Source: JABDCI01 sp964475835
GTDB taxonomy: Bacteria > Verrucomicrobiota > Verrucomicrobiia > JABWAM01
Direction: 5' to 3'
DNA length: 64,000 bases
Assembly (NCBI GenBank): GCA_964475835.1
Contig: CAYYYL010000013.1
Span: 5,948-69,947 of the forward strand
In this document: one piece after another, positions 19,431-28,065 of the stretch
Layout of the letters: each line of letters opens with the position of its first letter
Numbering within the stretch: position 1 is the stretch's first letter
Made by a program: the position numbers and the translations under genes
The notes under the pieces: generated by a model
Databases searched by the model: none
What the model saw: the letters and a program-made list of their open reading frames with translations, nothing else
Told to the model about the DNA's origin: nothing

Positions 19431-19513
19431 CAAACTGCCAGAATTCACCTTTCCCAGAGTGGGAAGGTCTTCGATCCAGACCCCAAGGTCGGGTTCCGGT
19501 TAACCCCAACCTG

Positions 19514-21076
19514 CTAATCCAGCGATTGGGAAATCTTCTCCAGAACCTCCTCGAGTTTCTCGAGGACGATCTTTAGCTGGTCGTAGGAAATATTGAGCGC
19601 CGGCTCGATGCGTATCGTCTTGGAACTGATGAGCGTCCCCGCCACCAGCACGCCACGTTTGAACAAGCCGGCCGCGGCCTTGTACCCCACTTCATCCGAA
19701 ACAAAATCGATGCCGATCAAAAGCCCAAGTCCATGCACATCCGTCAAAACATTCGGATATTTGTCCTTGAGCCTGGTGAGCTGCTTGAGCATGAACGCCC
19801 CTTTTTCAGCGGCCTGTTCAGGGAGTTTTTCCTCCAGCATGACATGAATCCCAGCAATGCCGGCAGCACACGCGAGAGGATTTCCACCGAACGTGGAACT
19901 GTGGATGAACGGGTTTTCCTCCAACACCTTCCAGATCTCGGAGTTCCCCATGAAGGCGGAAAGAGGCATCACACCGCCACCGATACTCTTGCCCAGGCAG
20001 AGGATGTCGGGCACAACCCCCCAATGCTCGCAGGCGAAGACACGTCCCGTACGGCCAAATCCCGTCTGGACTTCGTCCAGAATCAGAAGCGTTCCATAAG
20101 CATCACAAAGCCGGCGGGCCGTTGGCAGGAAATCATCGGGCGGAACGATCGCACCTGCCTCGCCCTGCACGGGCTCAAGAATAAGGGCAGCTACCTCATC
20201 CCCCACTGCCGCGAGTTTTTTAAATTCATCCTCCAGGGCATGCGAATCCCCAAAGGGAACAAAATGAATCTGGGGAAGGAGCGGTTCGAAAGGCCGGCGA
20301 TAGGTGTTTTTCCCCATCACCGAAAGCGACCCCATGCTCTTGCCATGAAAACCCCGCAGCGCAGAAATGAATCCCACGCGTTTGGTGTAGAGGCGCGCCA
20401 GTTTGAGGGCGCCCTCCACCGCGTCGGTACCGTTGTTGATGAAAAAACATTCCTGCAAATCCCCCGGAGCCAGTTCCCCGAGAAGTTCAGCCAGCGCGCC
20501 CCGCAGCGGATCGAGTAATTCCTGTGAAGACAGGGGCATGCGCATCACCTGGGCCCGGACCGCCTCCACGATCTTCGGATGGCACATTCCCATGTTGTAA
20601 ATACCGTAACCACCCAGGCAGTCCACAAATTCACGTCCCAGCAAATCCCGCATGATGGAACCCCGCCCCTCCCACTCCAGTGCGGCAAAATCCTTCGCCT
20701 CCGCCACACTTTTGCGATAGGTCAAAAATCCGCGATTGTAAAAATTGTCGAAGTTTTCAAGGGTCCGGCGAATGATCTCCTTCTTCACCGACATGGTCAG
20801 CTTTTTGCGCCCGGTAATGATATCGAGATACTCCTGGGACCGCTGAAGAATGTCCTCCCGGGAATATTGCGAACAGACCACCATCTTCTTCTTCCGTCCC
20901 TTGGAATCGTAAATGACCTTTGTCTTCAAGTCACACGCCTGGCTCACCGCATCACGCATCGTATTTACCTGACTCGCTTCATCCAAAGACTTGGAATCAA
21001 GCTTCTTGCGACGAGACACACCTTGGGCTCGGACTTGTTTCCTCAGAGGCCGCCGACGCGACTTCGAACCCTTCAT
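19514..21076 (-). CDS. Class III PLP-dependent aminotransferase, putrescine aminotransferase-like
   Basis: Fold-type I aminotransferase. The PLP-binding Lys is in CLGKSIGGG, the phosphate-binding segment is NNGTDAVEGA, and ILDEVQTGFGRTG holds the conserved Asp. The region FDNFYNRGFLTYRKSVAEA resembles the N-terminal part of putrescine aminotransferase (PatA/YgjG), so a diamine or polyamine substrate is likely but not proven. At 520 aa it is longer than the usual 450. The first 65 residues are very Arg/Lys-rich and unconserved, so a later start such as 20962 is possible. A TPR gene lies 63 bp upstream on the same strand. Confidence 0.9.
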   Translation of the reverse strand: MKGSKSRRRPLRKQVRAQGVSRRKKLDSKSLDEASQVNTMRDAVSQACDLKTKVIYDSKGRKKKMVVCSQYSREDILQRSQEYLDIITGRKKLTMSVKKEIIRRTLENFDNFYNRGFLTYRKSVAEAKDFAALEWEGRGSIMRDLLGREFVDCLGGYGIYNMGMCHPKIVEAVRAQVMRMPLSSQELLDPLRGALAELLGELAPGDLQECFFINNGTDAVEGALKLARLYTKRVGFISALRGFHGKSMGSLSVMGKNTYRRPFEPLLPQIHFVPFGDSHALEDEFKKLAAVGDEVAALILEPVQGEAGAIVPPDDFLPTARRLCDAYGTLLILDEVQTGFGRTGRVFACEHWGVVPDILCLGKSIGGGVMPLSAFMGNSEIWKVLEENPFIHSSTFGGNPLACAAGIAGIHVMLEEKLPEQAAEKGAFMLKQLTRLKDKYPNVLTDVHGLGLLIGIDFVSDEVGYKAAAGLFKRGVLVAGTLISSKTIRIEPALNISYDQLKIVLEKLEEVLEKISQSLD

Positions 21077-21139
21077 ACTATCTATATCGTCTGAACTGAC
21101 CAGAAACGCAAGGCTTGTTGTGAGACAAAATGTCTCTAT

Positions 21140-21928
21140 TTAGCGCCCCGTCAATCCTTCTTGCTCGGGAAAATTGCCTTCCTTGCGGGTAAGTTTGAGG
21201 AGAAGTTTCTTGGCGTTTACTTTATCCTCGCGCCCCTCGATCGCATAGCGGGGATCGATCTCCATGGCGAGTACACGCGTTAGATTGGAGGCTGCTTTGT
21301 CAAAAAGATGTTCATGCAGGAAAAGCTCACCCAAATACAGATAGGCAGTGGTGCGACGGGGATTCAAACGAATGGCCGTCTCATAGCATTCGATGGCTTT
21401 GGAATAACTCCCTCCCGGTGCGATGTAGTTGATCCGTCCAATAATGATGTAGGCCCCACCGCCATCGTATTTCGGATTGATCTCGAGGACCTTGTTCATG
21501 TCATCCAGGATCACCTTTTTCGCTCCGATTTTGGCGAAGATGGAGGCGCGATCGACCCATTCCCCGAAATTCACGCCATGCCAGTAGTATCCGTCCGGAA
21601 GATCCGGATGTCCCTCCCTGAGCTTCTCACCGGCATCCCGCCCCTTTTCAAACCATTTTTTTTGCTCACGCTTGTCCTTGTCGAGATTGCCCATGGACCA
21701 GCAGACCCGGGAATACAGAACCAGGGTGTCAAAGTCGTCATCCCTTTCAGTAAGAATCTGTTCACAAAGACCGGCGGCTTTTCGGAGAGACTCCACCTCG
21801 AGAAGGTTGGATGCGTACTTCAGGCTTCGGGACTTCATGATCTCGAGAGATTCCCCTGCCATCACTCCAGACGTGCAGACACAAGCAAAACACCATCCGG
21901 CAACCACCAGCCACCGGGGAATTCTCAA
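21140..21928 (-). CDS. Secreted TPR protein, TRAP-transporter TatT-like
   Basis: About 262 aa. The best start is the TTG at 21928: it overlaps the upstream stop as TTGA and has GGAAGG eight bases before it. It also places a clean signal peptide (RIPRWLVVAGWCFAC to SGVMA) at the N-terminus. An ATG at 21982 would put 18 charged residues first. The mature part has TPR-like helices. The sequence PDGYYWHGVNFGEW resembles the TatT periplasmic component of some TRAP transporters, but no TRAP genes are present. It is sandwiched between two aminotransferase genes. Confidence 0.8.
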   Translation of the reverse strand: MRIPRWLVVAGWCFACVCTSGVMAGESLEIMKSRSLKYASNLLEVESLRKAAGLCEQILTERDDDFDTLVLYSRVCWSMGNLDKDKREQKKWFEKGRDAGEKLREGHPDLPDGYYWHGVNFGEWVDRASIFAKIGAKKVILDDMNKVLEINPKYDGGGAYIIIGRINYIAPGGSYSKAIECYETAIRLNPRRTTAYLYLGELFLHEHLFDKAASNLTRVLAMEIDPRYAIEGREDKVNAKKLLLKLTRKEGNFPEQEGLTGR

Positions 21929-23316
21929 GCGGCGTGCCTTCCCATGACCGATGCGCGAACCAGATTGGTCCCCATATCCCACATGGCACCCGGAAATTTA
22001 TAACAATCCCCAAGAGTGTCATCAAATGCGTTCACGATGCGGTCCACCTCCTTTTCTCCGATCATCAACGGGGGTGTGATTTTGATCACGTCCATGTGAT
22101 GACCAGCCACCTGGGTGAGGATCCGATGTTTCTTGAGTAAGGGAATGACCACCATCTGGGCAAAGAGCCCCTTGTCCGCGGCCTGGATCAGTTTCCATGC
22201 CGCACGAAGGCGGAGCGATTTCGGCTCTGCAAACTCAATCGCAATCATGAGGCCCCGACCGCGGACTTCGCGAATAAACTCATGCTTGGAGGAAAGGTTT
22301 CGCAAACCTTCGATAAGCAAATTCCCCATCCGCTCGGCATTCTGCACGGTCTTTTCATCATCCATGATCTGCAAGGTGGCCAGGGCGGCGACCATCGCGA
22401 GATTGTTCCGGCCAAAAGTGGTCGAGTGAACCACACAGCGGTCGAGACGGCTGAACGTCTTGTCGTAGATCGCACGACGCGTAAGAATGGCCGCACAGGG
22501 CACCAGCCCGCCACTCAGACTCTTGGCAAGTGTGACAATATCCGGCTCAAGCTTCCAGTGCTCGAACGCATAAAATCGACCGGCACGTCCCAGTCCTGTC
22601 TGAATCTCATCCGCCACAAAAAGTGTTCCATGCCTTCGGCACAACTCCTGCGCGCGCGGCCAGAAGAGTTCGCTTTGCGGCTCGTACACGCCTTTTCCCT
22701 GGATGGGCTCGAAGAAAAACGCCGCGTACTGGCCCGTCGAGAGCTCCTTCTCCAAAGAATCCAGATCATCCAGGGCAATCCCCTTCCCTGGAAAAAGAGG
22801 GCCAAACCCTTCGCGGAACATGTCACTCCCGTTGAGGGAGAGAGACCCCGTGCTCAGCCCATGAAAGGCCCGCGTGCAATAGAGAAATTTTTCACGTCCG
22901 GTGGCACAGCGCGCAAACTTGATCGCTCCTTCAACAGCCTCCGTACCGGAATTGCATAAAAAAACCGCGTTTAGATGTGAGGGCGACCGCTTGACCAACT
23001 GCTCCGCCAGAAGCCCGCTGAGAAGGGAGCAGTCCATCTGCACCATATTCGGCATGTCCATGGCGAGCAGGTCGGTGATCGCCTTCTTGATCACGGGATG
23101 ATTCCGGCCAAGATTCACCGCACCATATCCCCCCAGACCATCGAGATAGTCGTTCCCCTCACGATCGTACAAATAAGCGCCCTGGGCACGTGCATAGACC
23201 TTGTCGAACCCGATGGTCCGCAACACTTTCACCAGGGCACGGTTCACATGGCGATCATGCAACTCGTAGTTCTCCCCCAGTCGTTGCTCGATGAGGGCTT
23301 TGACGTCAAAGGGCAT
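21925..23316 (-). CDS. Class III PLP-dependent aminotransferase
   Basis: 463 aa, with NSGTEAVEGAIKFAR (cofactor phosphate), FVADEIQTGLGRAGR and the PLP Lys in TLAKSLSGG. It is a paralog of the aminotransferase two genes downstream; both share the LDGLGGYG / DCLGGYG segment and may act in one pathway. Ornithine, putrescine or acetylornithine-type substrates are all possible. It is first in the three-gene minus-strand unit. Confidence 0.9.
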   Translation of the reverse strand: MPFDVKALIEQRLGENYELHDRHVNRALVKVLRTIGFDKVYARAQGAYLYDREGNDYLDGLGGYGAVNLGRNHPVIKKAITDLLAMDMPNMVQMDCSLLSGLLAEQLVKRSPSHLNAVFLCNSGTEAVEGAIKFARCATGREKFLYCTRAFHGLSTGSLSLNGSDMFREGFGPLFPGKGIALDDLDSLEKELSTGQYAAFFFEPIQGKGVYEPQSELFWPRAQELCRRHGTLFVADEIQTGLGRAGRFYAFEHWKLEPDIVTLAKSLSGGLVPCAAILTRRAIYDKTFSRLDRCVVHSTTFGRNNLAMVAALATLQIMDDEKTVQNAERMGNLLIEGLRNLSSKHEFIREVRGRGLMIAIEFAEPKSLRLRAAWKLIQAADKGLFAQMVVIPLLKKHRILTQVAGHHMDVIKITPPLMIGEKEVDRIVNAFDDTLGDCYKFPGAMWDMGTNLVRASVMGRHAA

Positions 23317-23489
23317 AAAGCCGAAAGCATACCACGCTCAAACCGGATTGCAATGGCTCTTCACCCCATCAAAAGGTCCCTTCCCGCCGGAACGGCCAGC
23401 GGTCCCCAGACGGCCTTCCCACCAACCAGCTCATTGACTTCCTCACCCCCTTTTGCTTCTCTGAGCCTTCACCCAAAACTTATTCCTAC

Positions 23490-23975
23490 ATGAATTCAAC
23501 CATTCTTCGCATCGGCGTTTTGACCCTTGGCGCATCCCTTATTCTCAGCGCTTGCAGCAAAAAAGAGGAAGCCCCCGCAACCCCCGCCCTCCCCAAGGAG
23601 GCCAGTGAATCCCAAAACCAACTTCAGCAGCAGGTCAATGAAGCCGCAACCCAAGTGAAGAGTGGCCTGGATCAGGCCGCGGAACAGATGAAGCAACAGG
23701 CGTCTCAAATGCAACAGCAGGCTGAGCAACAAGCCACCCAGGTTCAACAGCAGGCTTCCTCTGCCCTCGATGCCTCCTCCTTGATTGAAAAGGCGAAATC
23801 CTTCATCGACGCGAAAAACTACCCCGAAGCTTCCAAAATTCTCGACGATCTTTCCAAACTCTCCCTCACTGCGGATCAGCAGAAGGTGATTGAAGATTTG
23901 AAGGCCGCTGTTCAGAAGGGACTCTCATCCGCCCTGCCTGATACCTCCAAAGCTGCAGAAGGTTTGTTGAAGTAA
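23490..23975 (+). CDS. Lipoprotein with Gln-rich coiled coil
   Basis: 161 aa. A lipoprotein signal peptide ends in the lipobox LSAC (Cys at residue 21). A long Gln/Ala-rich helix (about residues 40-95, QQ and KQQ repeats) likely forms a coiled coil. A C-terminal helical segment (IEKAKSFIDAKNYPEASKIL) resembles one TPR hairpin. Function is unknown. mscL starts 34 bp downstream, so an envelope-stress role is possible but unproven. Confidence 0.85.
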   Translation: MNSTILRIGVLTLGASLILSACSKKEEAPATPALPKEASESQNQLQQQVNEAATQVKSGLDQAAEQMKQQASQMQQQAEQQATQVQQQASSALDASSLIEKAKSFIDAKNYPEASKILDDLSKLSLTADQQKVIEDLKAAVQKGLSSALPDTSKAAEGLLK

Positions 23976-24009
23976 CCGAAAACAATAACCCATAACAGGA
24001 GATATACCC

Positions 24010-24420
24010 ATGAGTATTATTAAGGAATTCAAAGACTTCGCCATGAAGGGCAATGTCATGGACATGGCCGTCGGTGTGATCATCGGTGGTGCATTTGGCA
24101 AAATCGTCACTTCCCTCATTGGCGATGTCATCATGCCCCCGATCGGACTTCTGGTCGGCGGGGTTAACTTCAAAGATTTGAAGCTCGTCCTGAAGCAGGC
24201 CCCCGGTGCGGATCCGGTGACCATGAACTATGGCGCTTTTATTCAGACAGCCTTTGATTTCACCATCATCGCTGCCGCCATTTTTGTGATGGTAAAAGCC
24301 ATCAATAGTCTGAAGAAGAAGGAGGAAGCAGCTCCTGCCGCTCCCCCCGCGCCTTCGAACCAGGAAGTTCTCCTTGGTGAGATTCGCGATCTTCTTCGTG
24401 AGAAAACGACAACGTACTAA
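24010..24420 (+). CDS. mscL: Large-conductance mechanosensitive channel
   Basis: 136-aa inner-membrane channel that opens under hypo-osmotic shock. The N-terminal [27 protein letters not shown] is the conserved TM1 gate region; TM2 ([16 protein letters not shown]) and a charged C-terminal helix follow after an Ala/Pro-rich linker. AGGAGAT precedes the ATG at good spacing. It is followed by a strong terminator. Confidence 0.97.
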   Translation: MSIIKEFKDFAMKGNVMDMAVGVIIGGAFGKIVTSLIGDVIMPPIGLLVGGVNFKDLKLVLKQAPGADPVTMNYGAFIQTAFDFTIIAAAIFVMVKAINSLKKKEEAAPAAPPAPSNQEVLLGEIRDLLREKTTTY

Positions 24421-24437
24421 GTCGTTTTAAATTCCCA

Positions 24438-24474
24438 CCCCGGCGTTCGCATTCTGCGAATGCCGGGGTTTTTT
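24438..24474 (+). terminator. Strong intrinsic terminator of mscL
   Basis: CCCCGGCGTTCGCA and TGCGAATGCCGGGG form a 14-bp stem with one G-T pair and a three-base loop, followed by six T. Confidence 0.93.
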
Positions 24475-24526
24475 GTCCCAAAATCCGGTATTTTCAGAGA
24501 AGAACCACGCTGAGCCTTGGCCAAAA

Positions 24527-25123
24527 TCACTCCCCAAGAAGCGCCTGCTCCAACAACCTGCGATCCGCATCGGAATAAGACAACTTCAACGCAGCTTGAC
24601 GTCCCAGTTCACTCATCTTTTTCCAAGTCTTCTTCAAAATCTCCCCCATCTTCGCCGCATCGGTCTTCGCGGCAAGTTCAGAGAACTGACATTCAAGAAA
24701 AACCAGACAAAGGGCATCCTCCAGAATCTGGCTTTCAGGATCCTTGGGGAAATTCTTTTTCAAGTTCAGATCCTGAACCTGTGCGATTAAAGCAGGATCA
24801 CACCCCACCTCTTTCAGAATTTCCCCAGCCTTCTGCGCATGAAACTGCTTCAGATCGCTGCGCCACTTGAGGTACCCCGCCCGATCCATCGGATAGGAAT
24901 TCCTGGGAATGCTCCACCGGCAAAGATGCTGGCATCGCGCGGCAAGGCGAAGGGCCCGTGAAGCAGATGGAGCAAGGCGACCCACCCAATCGGCCAGTTT
25001 CCGTGAATAATAGAGCTCTCGAGGGTGACTCCCTCCCTCCGCCACCACACGATGAGGATCGCGCCCATTCTCCTCATCAAATCTCCGGATTGCCTGCAAA
25101 TCGATCGTGCCGGCCTGGGTCAT
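24527..25123 (-). CDS. DUF4202 family protein
   Basis: 198 aa. The start MTQAGTIDLQAI fits the family; a GTG at 25144 would overlap the upstream gene. It has the family's strongly conserved core: ELLYSRKL-like ELYYSRKLADWV, LAARCQHLCRWSIPR and YPMDRAGYLKWRSDLK. His, Glu and Asp residues within it suggest a metal-binding helical enzyme of the HD-like type, but that is inference. Members sit near varied metabolic genes. It follows a MORN-like gene by 10 bp. Confidence 0.85.
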   Translation of the reverse strand: MTQAGTIDLQAIRRFDEENGRDPHRVVAEGGSHPRELYYSRKLADWVGRLAPSASRALRLAARCQHLCRWSIPRNSYPMDRAGYLKWRSDLKQFHAQKAGEILKEVGCDPALIAQVQDLNLKKNFPKDPESQILEDALCLVFLECQFSELAAKTDAAKMGEILKKTWKKMSELGRQAALKLSYSDADRRLLEQALLGE

Positions 25124-25133
25124 TGGGTTTGAA

Positions 25134-25655
25134 TTAATTTGCACTCACCTTCCGGACCTTCCCAACATAAGTGGTGCCATAGAAGCGATACCCATCCCCA
25201 TCCAGCCCCCGATATTTACAGTAAGCTGCACACGAGACCTCACGCCCATTCAAATAATAGCCCCACCCTATGGGAAAGACGGATTTTCCATTCTTCGGAA
25301 GAAATCCATTCCATGGCCTTCCACGATTGTACTCCCCCACCCAGGGCTTTCCGTCCTGTAGGAAACACATTCCATTCCATGGCCTTCCCAGGTGATATTC
25401 ACACTGGGAAACAAGATTTCCATCCTTCCCCCAAATCTGCCAGATGCCATCGCGAACCCCATCCTTGAAACGCTTTTGAATGAGTCTCCCCTCCTGACAG
25501 TAGTAAACGGTCCCGTTCTGATGATCGCGGAGCTTGAATACGGCACGGGAGATGAATGATTTTCCCTGAGGAAAATACCACGAGGCGGCACCCAGCAAAA
25601 CCACGAGACCAAGCACCACCGCAACGGGAATCACCAGGCCTGTTCTTTTCGCCAT
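25134..25655 (-). CDS. Membrane-anchored MORN-repeat-like protein
   Basis: 173 aa with one N-terminal membrane helix (LVIPVAVVLGLVVLLGAASWYF). Short repeats of the MORN / YwqK antitoxin type follow, such as GRLIQKRFKDGVRDGIWQIW, GRPWNGMCF and GRPWNGFL, the last two being near-identical units. Such repeats bind membranes or partner proteins. No toxin gene is adjacent, so an antitoxin role is not supported. It shares a minus-strand run with prmC upstream and DUF4202 downstream. Confidence 0.7.
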   Translation of the reverse strand: MAKRTGLVIPVAVVLGLVVLLGAASWYFPQGKSFISRAVFKLRDHQNGTVYYCQEGRLIQKRFKDGVRDGIWQIWGKDGNLVSQCEYHLGRPWNGMCFLQDGKPWVGEYNRGRPWNGFLPKNGKSVFPIGWGYYLNGREVSCAAYCKYRGLDGDGYRFYGTTYVGKVRKVSAN

Positions 25656-25717
25656 AAGGTACTATGTTGAATATGCCGATCTTCCCCTGGAATCAACCAA
25701 AAGCGGCAGGACCCCAT

Positions 25718-26558
25718 TCAGGAAATACTTTTCCGGGCCCTGACAAAACGGGGAATTTGCTGCAGATCGGGTATCGTCATGACATCCGAAAAACCCGAAT
25801 CCCTCAACATCAAGCCCACCGCCTCGGACTGTCCCACCCCCAACTCCAGAATGATCGACCCCCCTGGTTTCAAGTGAGCCATGGCTTGCGACACAATCTT
25901 TCGCACCACCTCCCGTCCATCCCCCNNNNNNNNNNTGAGGATCAAACTGAACCTCCGGTTGCAGCATCGCGATGTCAGCGGTCGGAATGTAGGGTGGGTT
26001 GGAAACGATCCAGTCAAAGGTCTCTCCACTCGCGGTCACGGAAAAACAATCCCCTTCGCGAAACTCCACACGGGAGCTCAACTGATTTCGATCCGCATTC
26101 CTGCGGGCAAGTCCAAGAGCCTCCTTTGAAAGATCCACCGCCAACCCGATTGCCTTGGGACGGGCCTGAAGGATGGCGAGAAGAATCGCTCCCGTTCCCG
26201 TACCCAGATCCAGAATCCGAACCGGGGCGTCAGGAATGGCATCGATCACCATCTGCGTCATCATCTCGGTTTCAGGACGGGGCACTAGAGCCTCGGGTCC
26301 CACCTCAAGAAAGACATCCACAAACTCGACCACCCCCAACAAATGCTGGAGAGGTTCGCGAGCCGCACGCCGCCTCACCAGCGGACGAAGAATATCCAAT
26401 TCGGTCTCCGTAAGCTGTCTCTCAAACTCCATGTAGAGGGCCAGCCGTTTCAAGCCCAGCACATGGGCAAGGAGAAGTTCAATGTCCAGACGAGGACAAG
26501 GAACACCCGCCTTTTCAAAATAGGCCGTGGTTTTTTGAATGAGCTCAAGAACGGTCAT
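25718..26558 (-). CDS. prmC: Peptide chain release factor glutamine methyltransferase, split by an assembly gap
   Basis: HemK/PrmC methylates the GGQ glutamine of release factors. The N-terminal helical domain, motif I (RILDLGTGTGAILLA) and the catalytic NPPYIP are in one frame. After ten N (25926-25935) the C-terminal part (GDGREVVRK, LKPGGSIILELG) continues in another frame. The two parts join as a normal PrmC if the true gap is a multiple of three bases, for example about 18 to restore the usual LALDGG. The break is therefore an assembly artefact, not a mutation. GGAA precedes the ATG at 26558; it is divergent from pdxH. Confidence 0.88.
25926..25935. other. Assembly gap of ten N inside prmC
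   Basis: Ten N replace sequence of unknown true length between ...CCATCCCCC and TGAGGATC. The frame changes across it, so ten is a placeholder. Confidence 0.98.
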
Positions 26559-26670
26559 GAATAACATTCCGATTCAAGGATCAGATCAAAAGGAAATCAA
26601 GTCCCGCATCAATCGGATTCAGGATGCAAATTTGCTTTACGCAACCTTCCCCCGGGAAGAAACTCCACCC

Positions 26671-27318
26671 ATGCCTGATGAAAACATCGCCGACCTGCGA
26701 CGCGAATACACCCGGGCGGGCTTGAACGAGTCCGACACCCTTTCCGATCCCATCGATCAGTTTCACCGCTGGTTTCAGGAGGCTCTAAAGGGAGGGGTCG
26801 CTGAGCCCAATGCCATGACACTGGCCACCGCCGCAGCCGACGGACAACCCTCCGCCAGGGTTCTCCTTCTCAAGGGAGCAGACGAACGGGGCTTCTCTTT
26901 TTTCACCAACTACGAAAGCCGAAAGGGTCACGAACTCGCGGCAAATCCCCGCGCCTCGATGGTTTTCTTTTGGCCGGAACTCGAGCGCCAGATACGCATT
27001 CACGGCACCGTGACCCAACTTCCACGCTCCGAATCGGAGGCGTACTTTCGCAGCCGGCCCGAGGGCAACCGCCTCGGTGCATGGGTCTCCATGCAAAGCC
27101 AGGTCATCCCCAATCGAAACGTCCTTGAAGAAAAGTTAAAGGAAGTCACGGAACGGTTTCAGGGACGGGAAATCCCCATCCCACCTTATTGGGGGGGCTT
27201 TATCCTGGAACCCCAGTCGATCGAATTCTGGCAGGGACGCCTCAATCGCCTGCATGATCGGTTGATCTTTCGCAAACAGACTTGCGGAGGATGGATCCGG
27301 GAACGGCTGGCGCCCTGA
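26671..27318 (+). CDS. pdxH: Pyridoxamine 5'-phosphate oxidase
   Basis: FMN enzyme that oxidises pyridoxamine- or pyridoxine-5'-phosphate to pyridoxal phosphate. Starting at MPDENIADLRREYTRAGL gives 215 aa, the standard length; the frame is open back to 26539 but those residues are unconserved. Visible hallmarks are PNAMTLATA, SARVLLLKG, GFSFFTNYESRKG, and the C-terminal PPYWGGFILEP, EFWQGRLNRLHDR and the final ERLAP. It serves the PLP enzymes nearby only in a general sense. Stops converge on the next gene 9 bp away. Confidence 0.96.
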   Translation: MPDENIADLRREYTRAGLNESDTLSDPIDQFHRWFQEALKGGVAEPNAMTLATAAADGQPSARVLLLKGADERGFSFFTNYESRKGHELAANPRASMVFFWPELERQIRIHGTVTQLPRSESEAYFRSRPEGNRLGAWVSMQSQVIPNRNVLEEKLKEVTERFQGREIPIPPYWGGFILEPQSIEFWQGRLNRLHDRLIFRKQTCGGWIRERLAP

Positions 27319-27327
27319 TCTTGAAGT

Positions 27328-28023
27328 CTACTCAGGTTTTCCGGCCGATTCCTTGTCCTCGGTCTTCTTATCCACGGTACGTTTCCCCGTGAAAACTTCC
27401 TCCAGGTCCGCGCCTATGCCGACAAAGGTATCTTCCACATTTTCAGAAAACGTCTTTTTGGAAACATTTTTGAATCGGGGATCACGGATCTTCAGGCCCA
27501 CGATTTCCGTCACCTTGCCCGTCGTCGCCGAAACATTGATCGTCCCGATTTTGTCATCATTCTGATCCAGCCATTCAAAAAACCAGATGGGATTGGATTC
27601 ACCTGGAAAAGGCTTCTCCAGTCGCACATTCAGGGAGTGCAGGGGGATCCCGCTGTCCTTTGCGGCCTTTTCCATGAAGGCCACACACTTGTCCGAATCA
27701 AACTTCAGTTGATCCGGCATGATCACATGATCCACATCCCCGCCGTCGAATGGATTACCGGGGCGGACATTCTGGAGCATCTCAGGTCCGATCATCTGCA
27801 CAGCCCGAAGCTTCAGAAAGAGGGATTCGTCGTAAAATTTGATCCACCAATACCGCGGCCGCAACTTGGCATGCTCGCTTTCCATGCTCAATAGATGCTT
27901 TCCGCTCGCGCCCAATTGCTTGCGCGCCTCCGCAAGAACCTGGTAGGCGGTCATGGGTTTGTCCGCCGCCTGCAGACCATTAAGGCCAATCACCAAACCG
28001 AGGAAGAGGAGGAAAGGTTTCAT
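27328..28023 (-). CDS. Secreted hypothetical protein
   Basis: 231 aa starting at MKPFLLFLG, with a signal peptide ending at LQA (residue 20). The mature protein has no recognised domain. A segment around IWFFEWLDQNDDKIGTINVSATTGKVTE looks like a PepSY-like beta strand pattern. The tail is highly charged (DKKTEDKESAGKPE). Function is unknown. It lies 42 bp after the glycosyltransferase gene on the same strand. Confidence 0.75.
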   Translation of the reverse strand: MKPFLLFLGLVIGLNGLQAADKPMTAYQVLAEARKQLGASGKHLLSMESEHAKLRPRYWWIKFYDESLFLKLRAVQMIGPEMLQNVRPGNPFDGGDVDHVIMPDQLKFDSDKCVAFMEKAAKDSGIPLHSLNVRLEKPFPGESNPIWFFEWLDQNDDKIGTINVSATTGKVTEIVGLKIRDPRFKNVSKKTFSENVEDTFVGIGADLEEVFTGKRTVDKKTEDKESAGKPE

Positions 28024-28065
28024 GGCCTCAGAAGTAGTATGCAGATGGGATTTTGGCAATGGGAA

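Noticed and set aside
19439..19500. Hairpins after the autotransporter as a terminator
   Set aside because: Short inverted sequences (TTCCCA/TGGGAA) exist but no T-run follows, so the evidence is too weak to call.
25134..25655. A toxin-antitoxin system based on the YwqK/MORN-like protein
   Set aside because: No toxin-like partner is next to it; neighbours are DUF4202 and prmC.
25662..26567. prmC as a frameshifted pseudogene
   Set aside because: The frame change coincides with ten N, and both sides match the family, so an assembly gap explains it.
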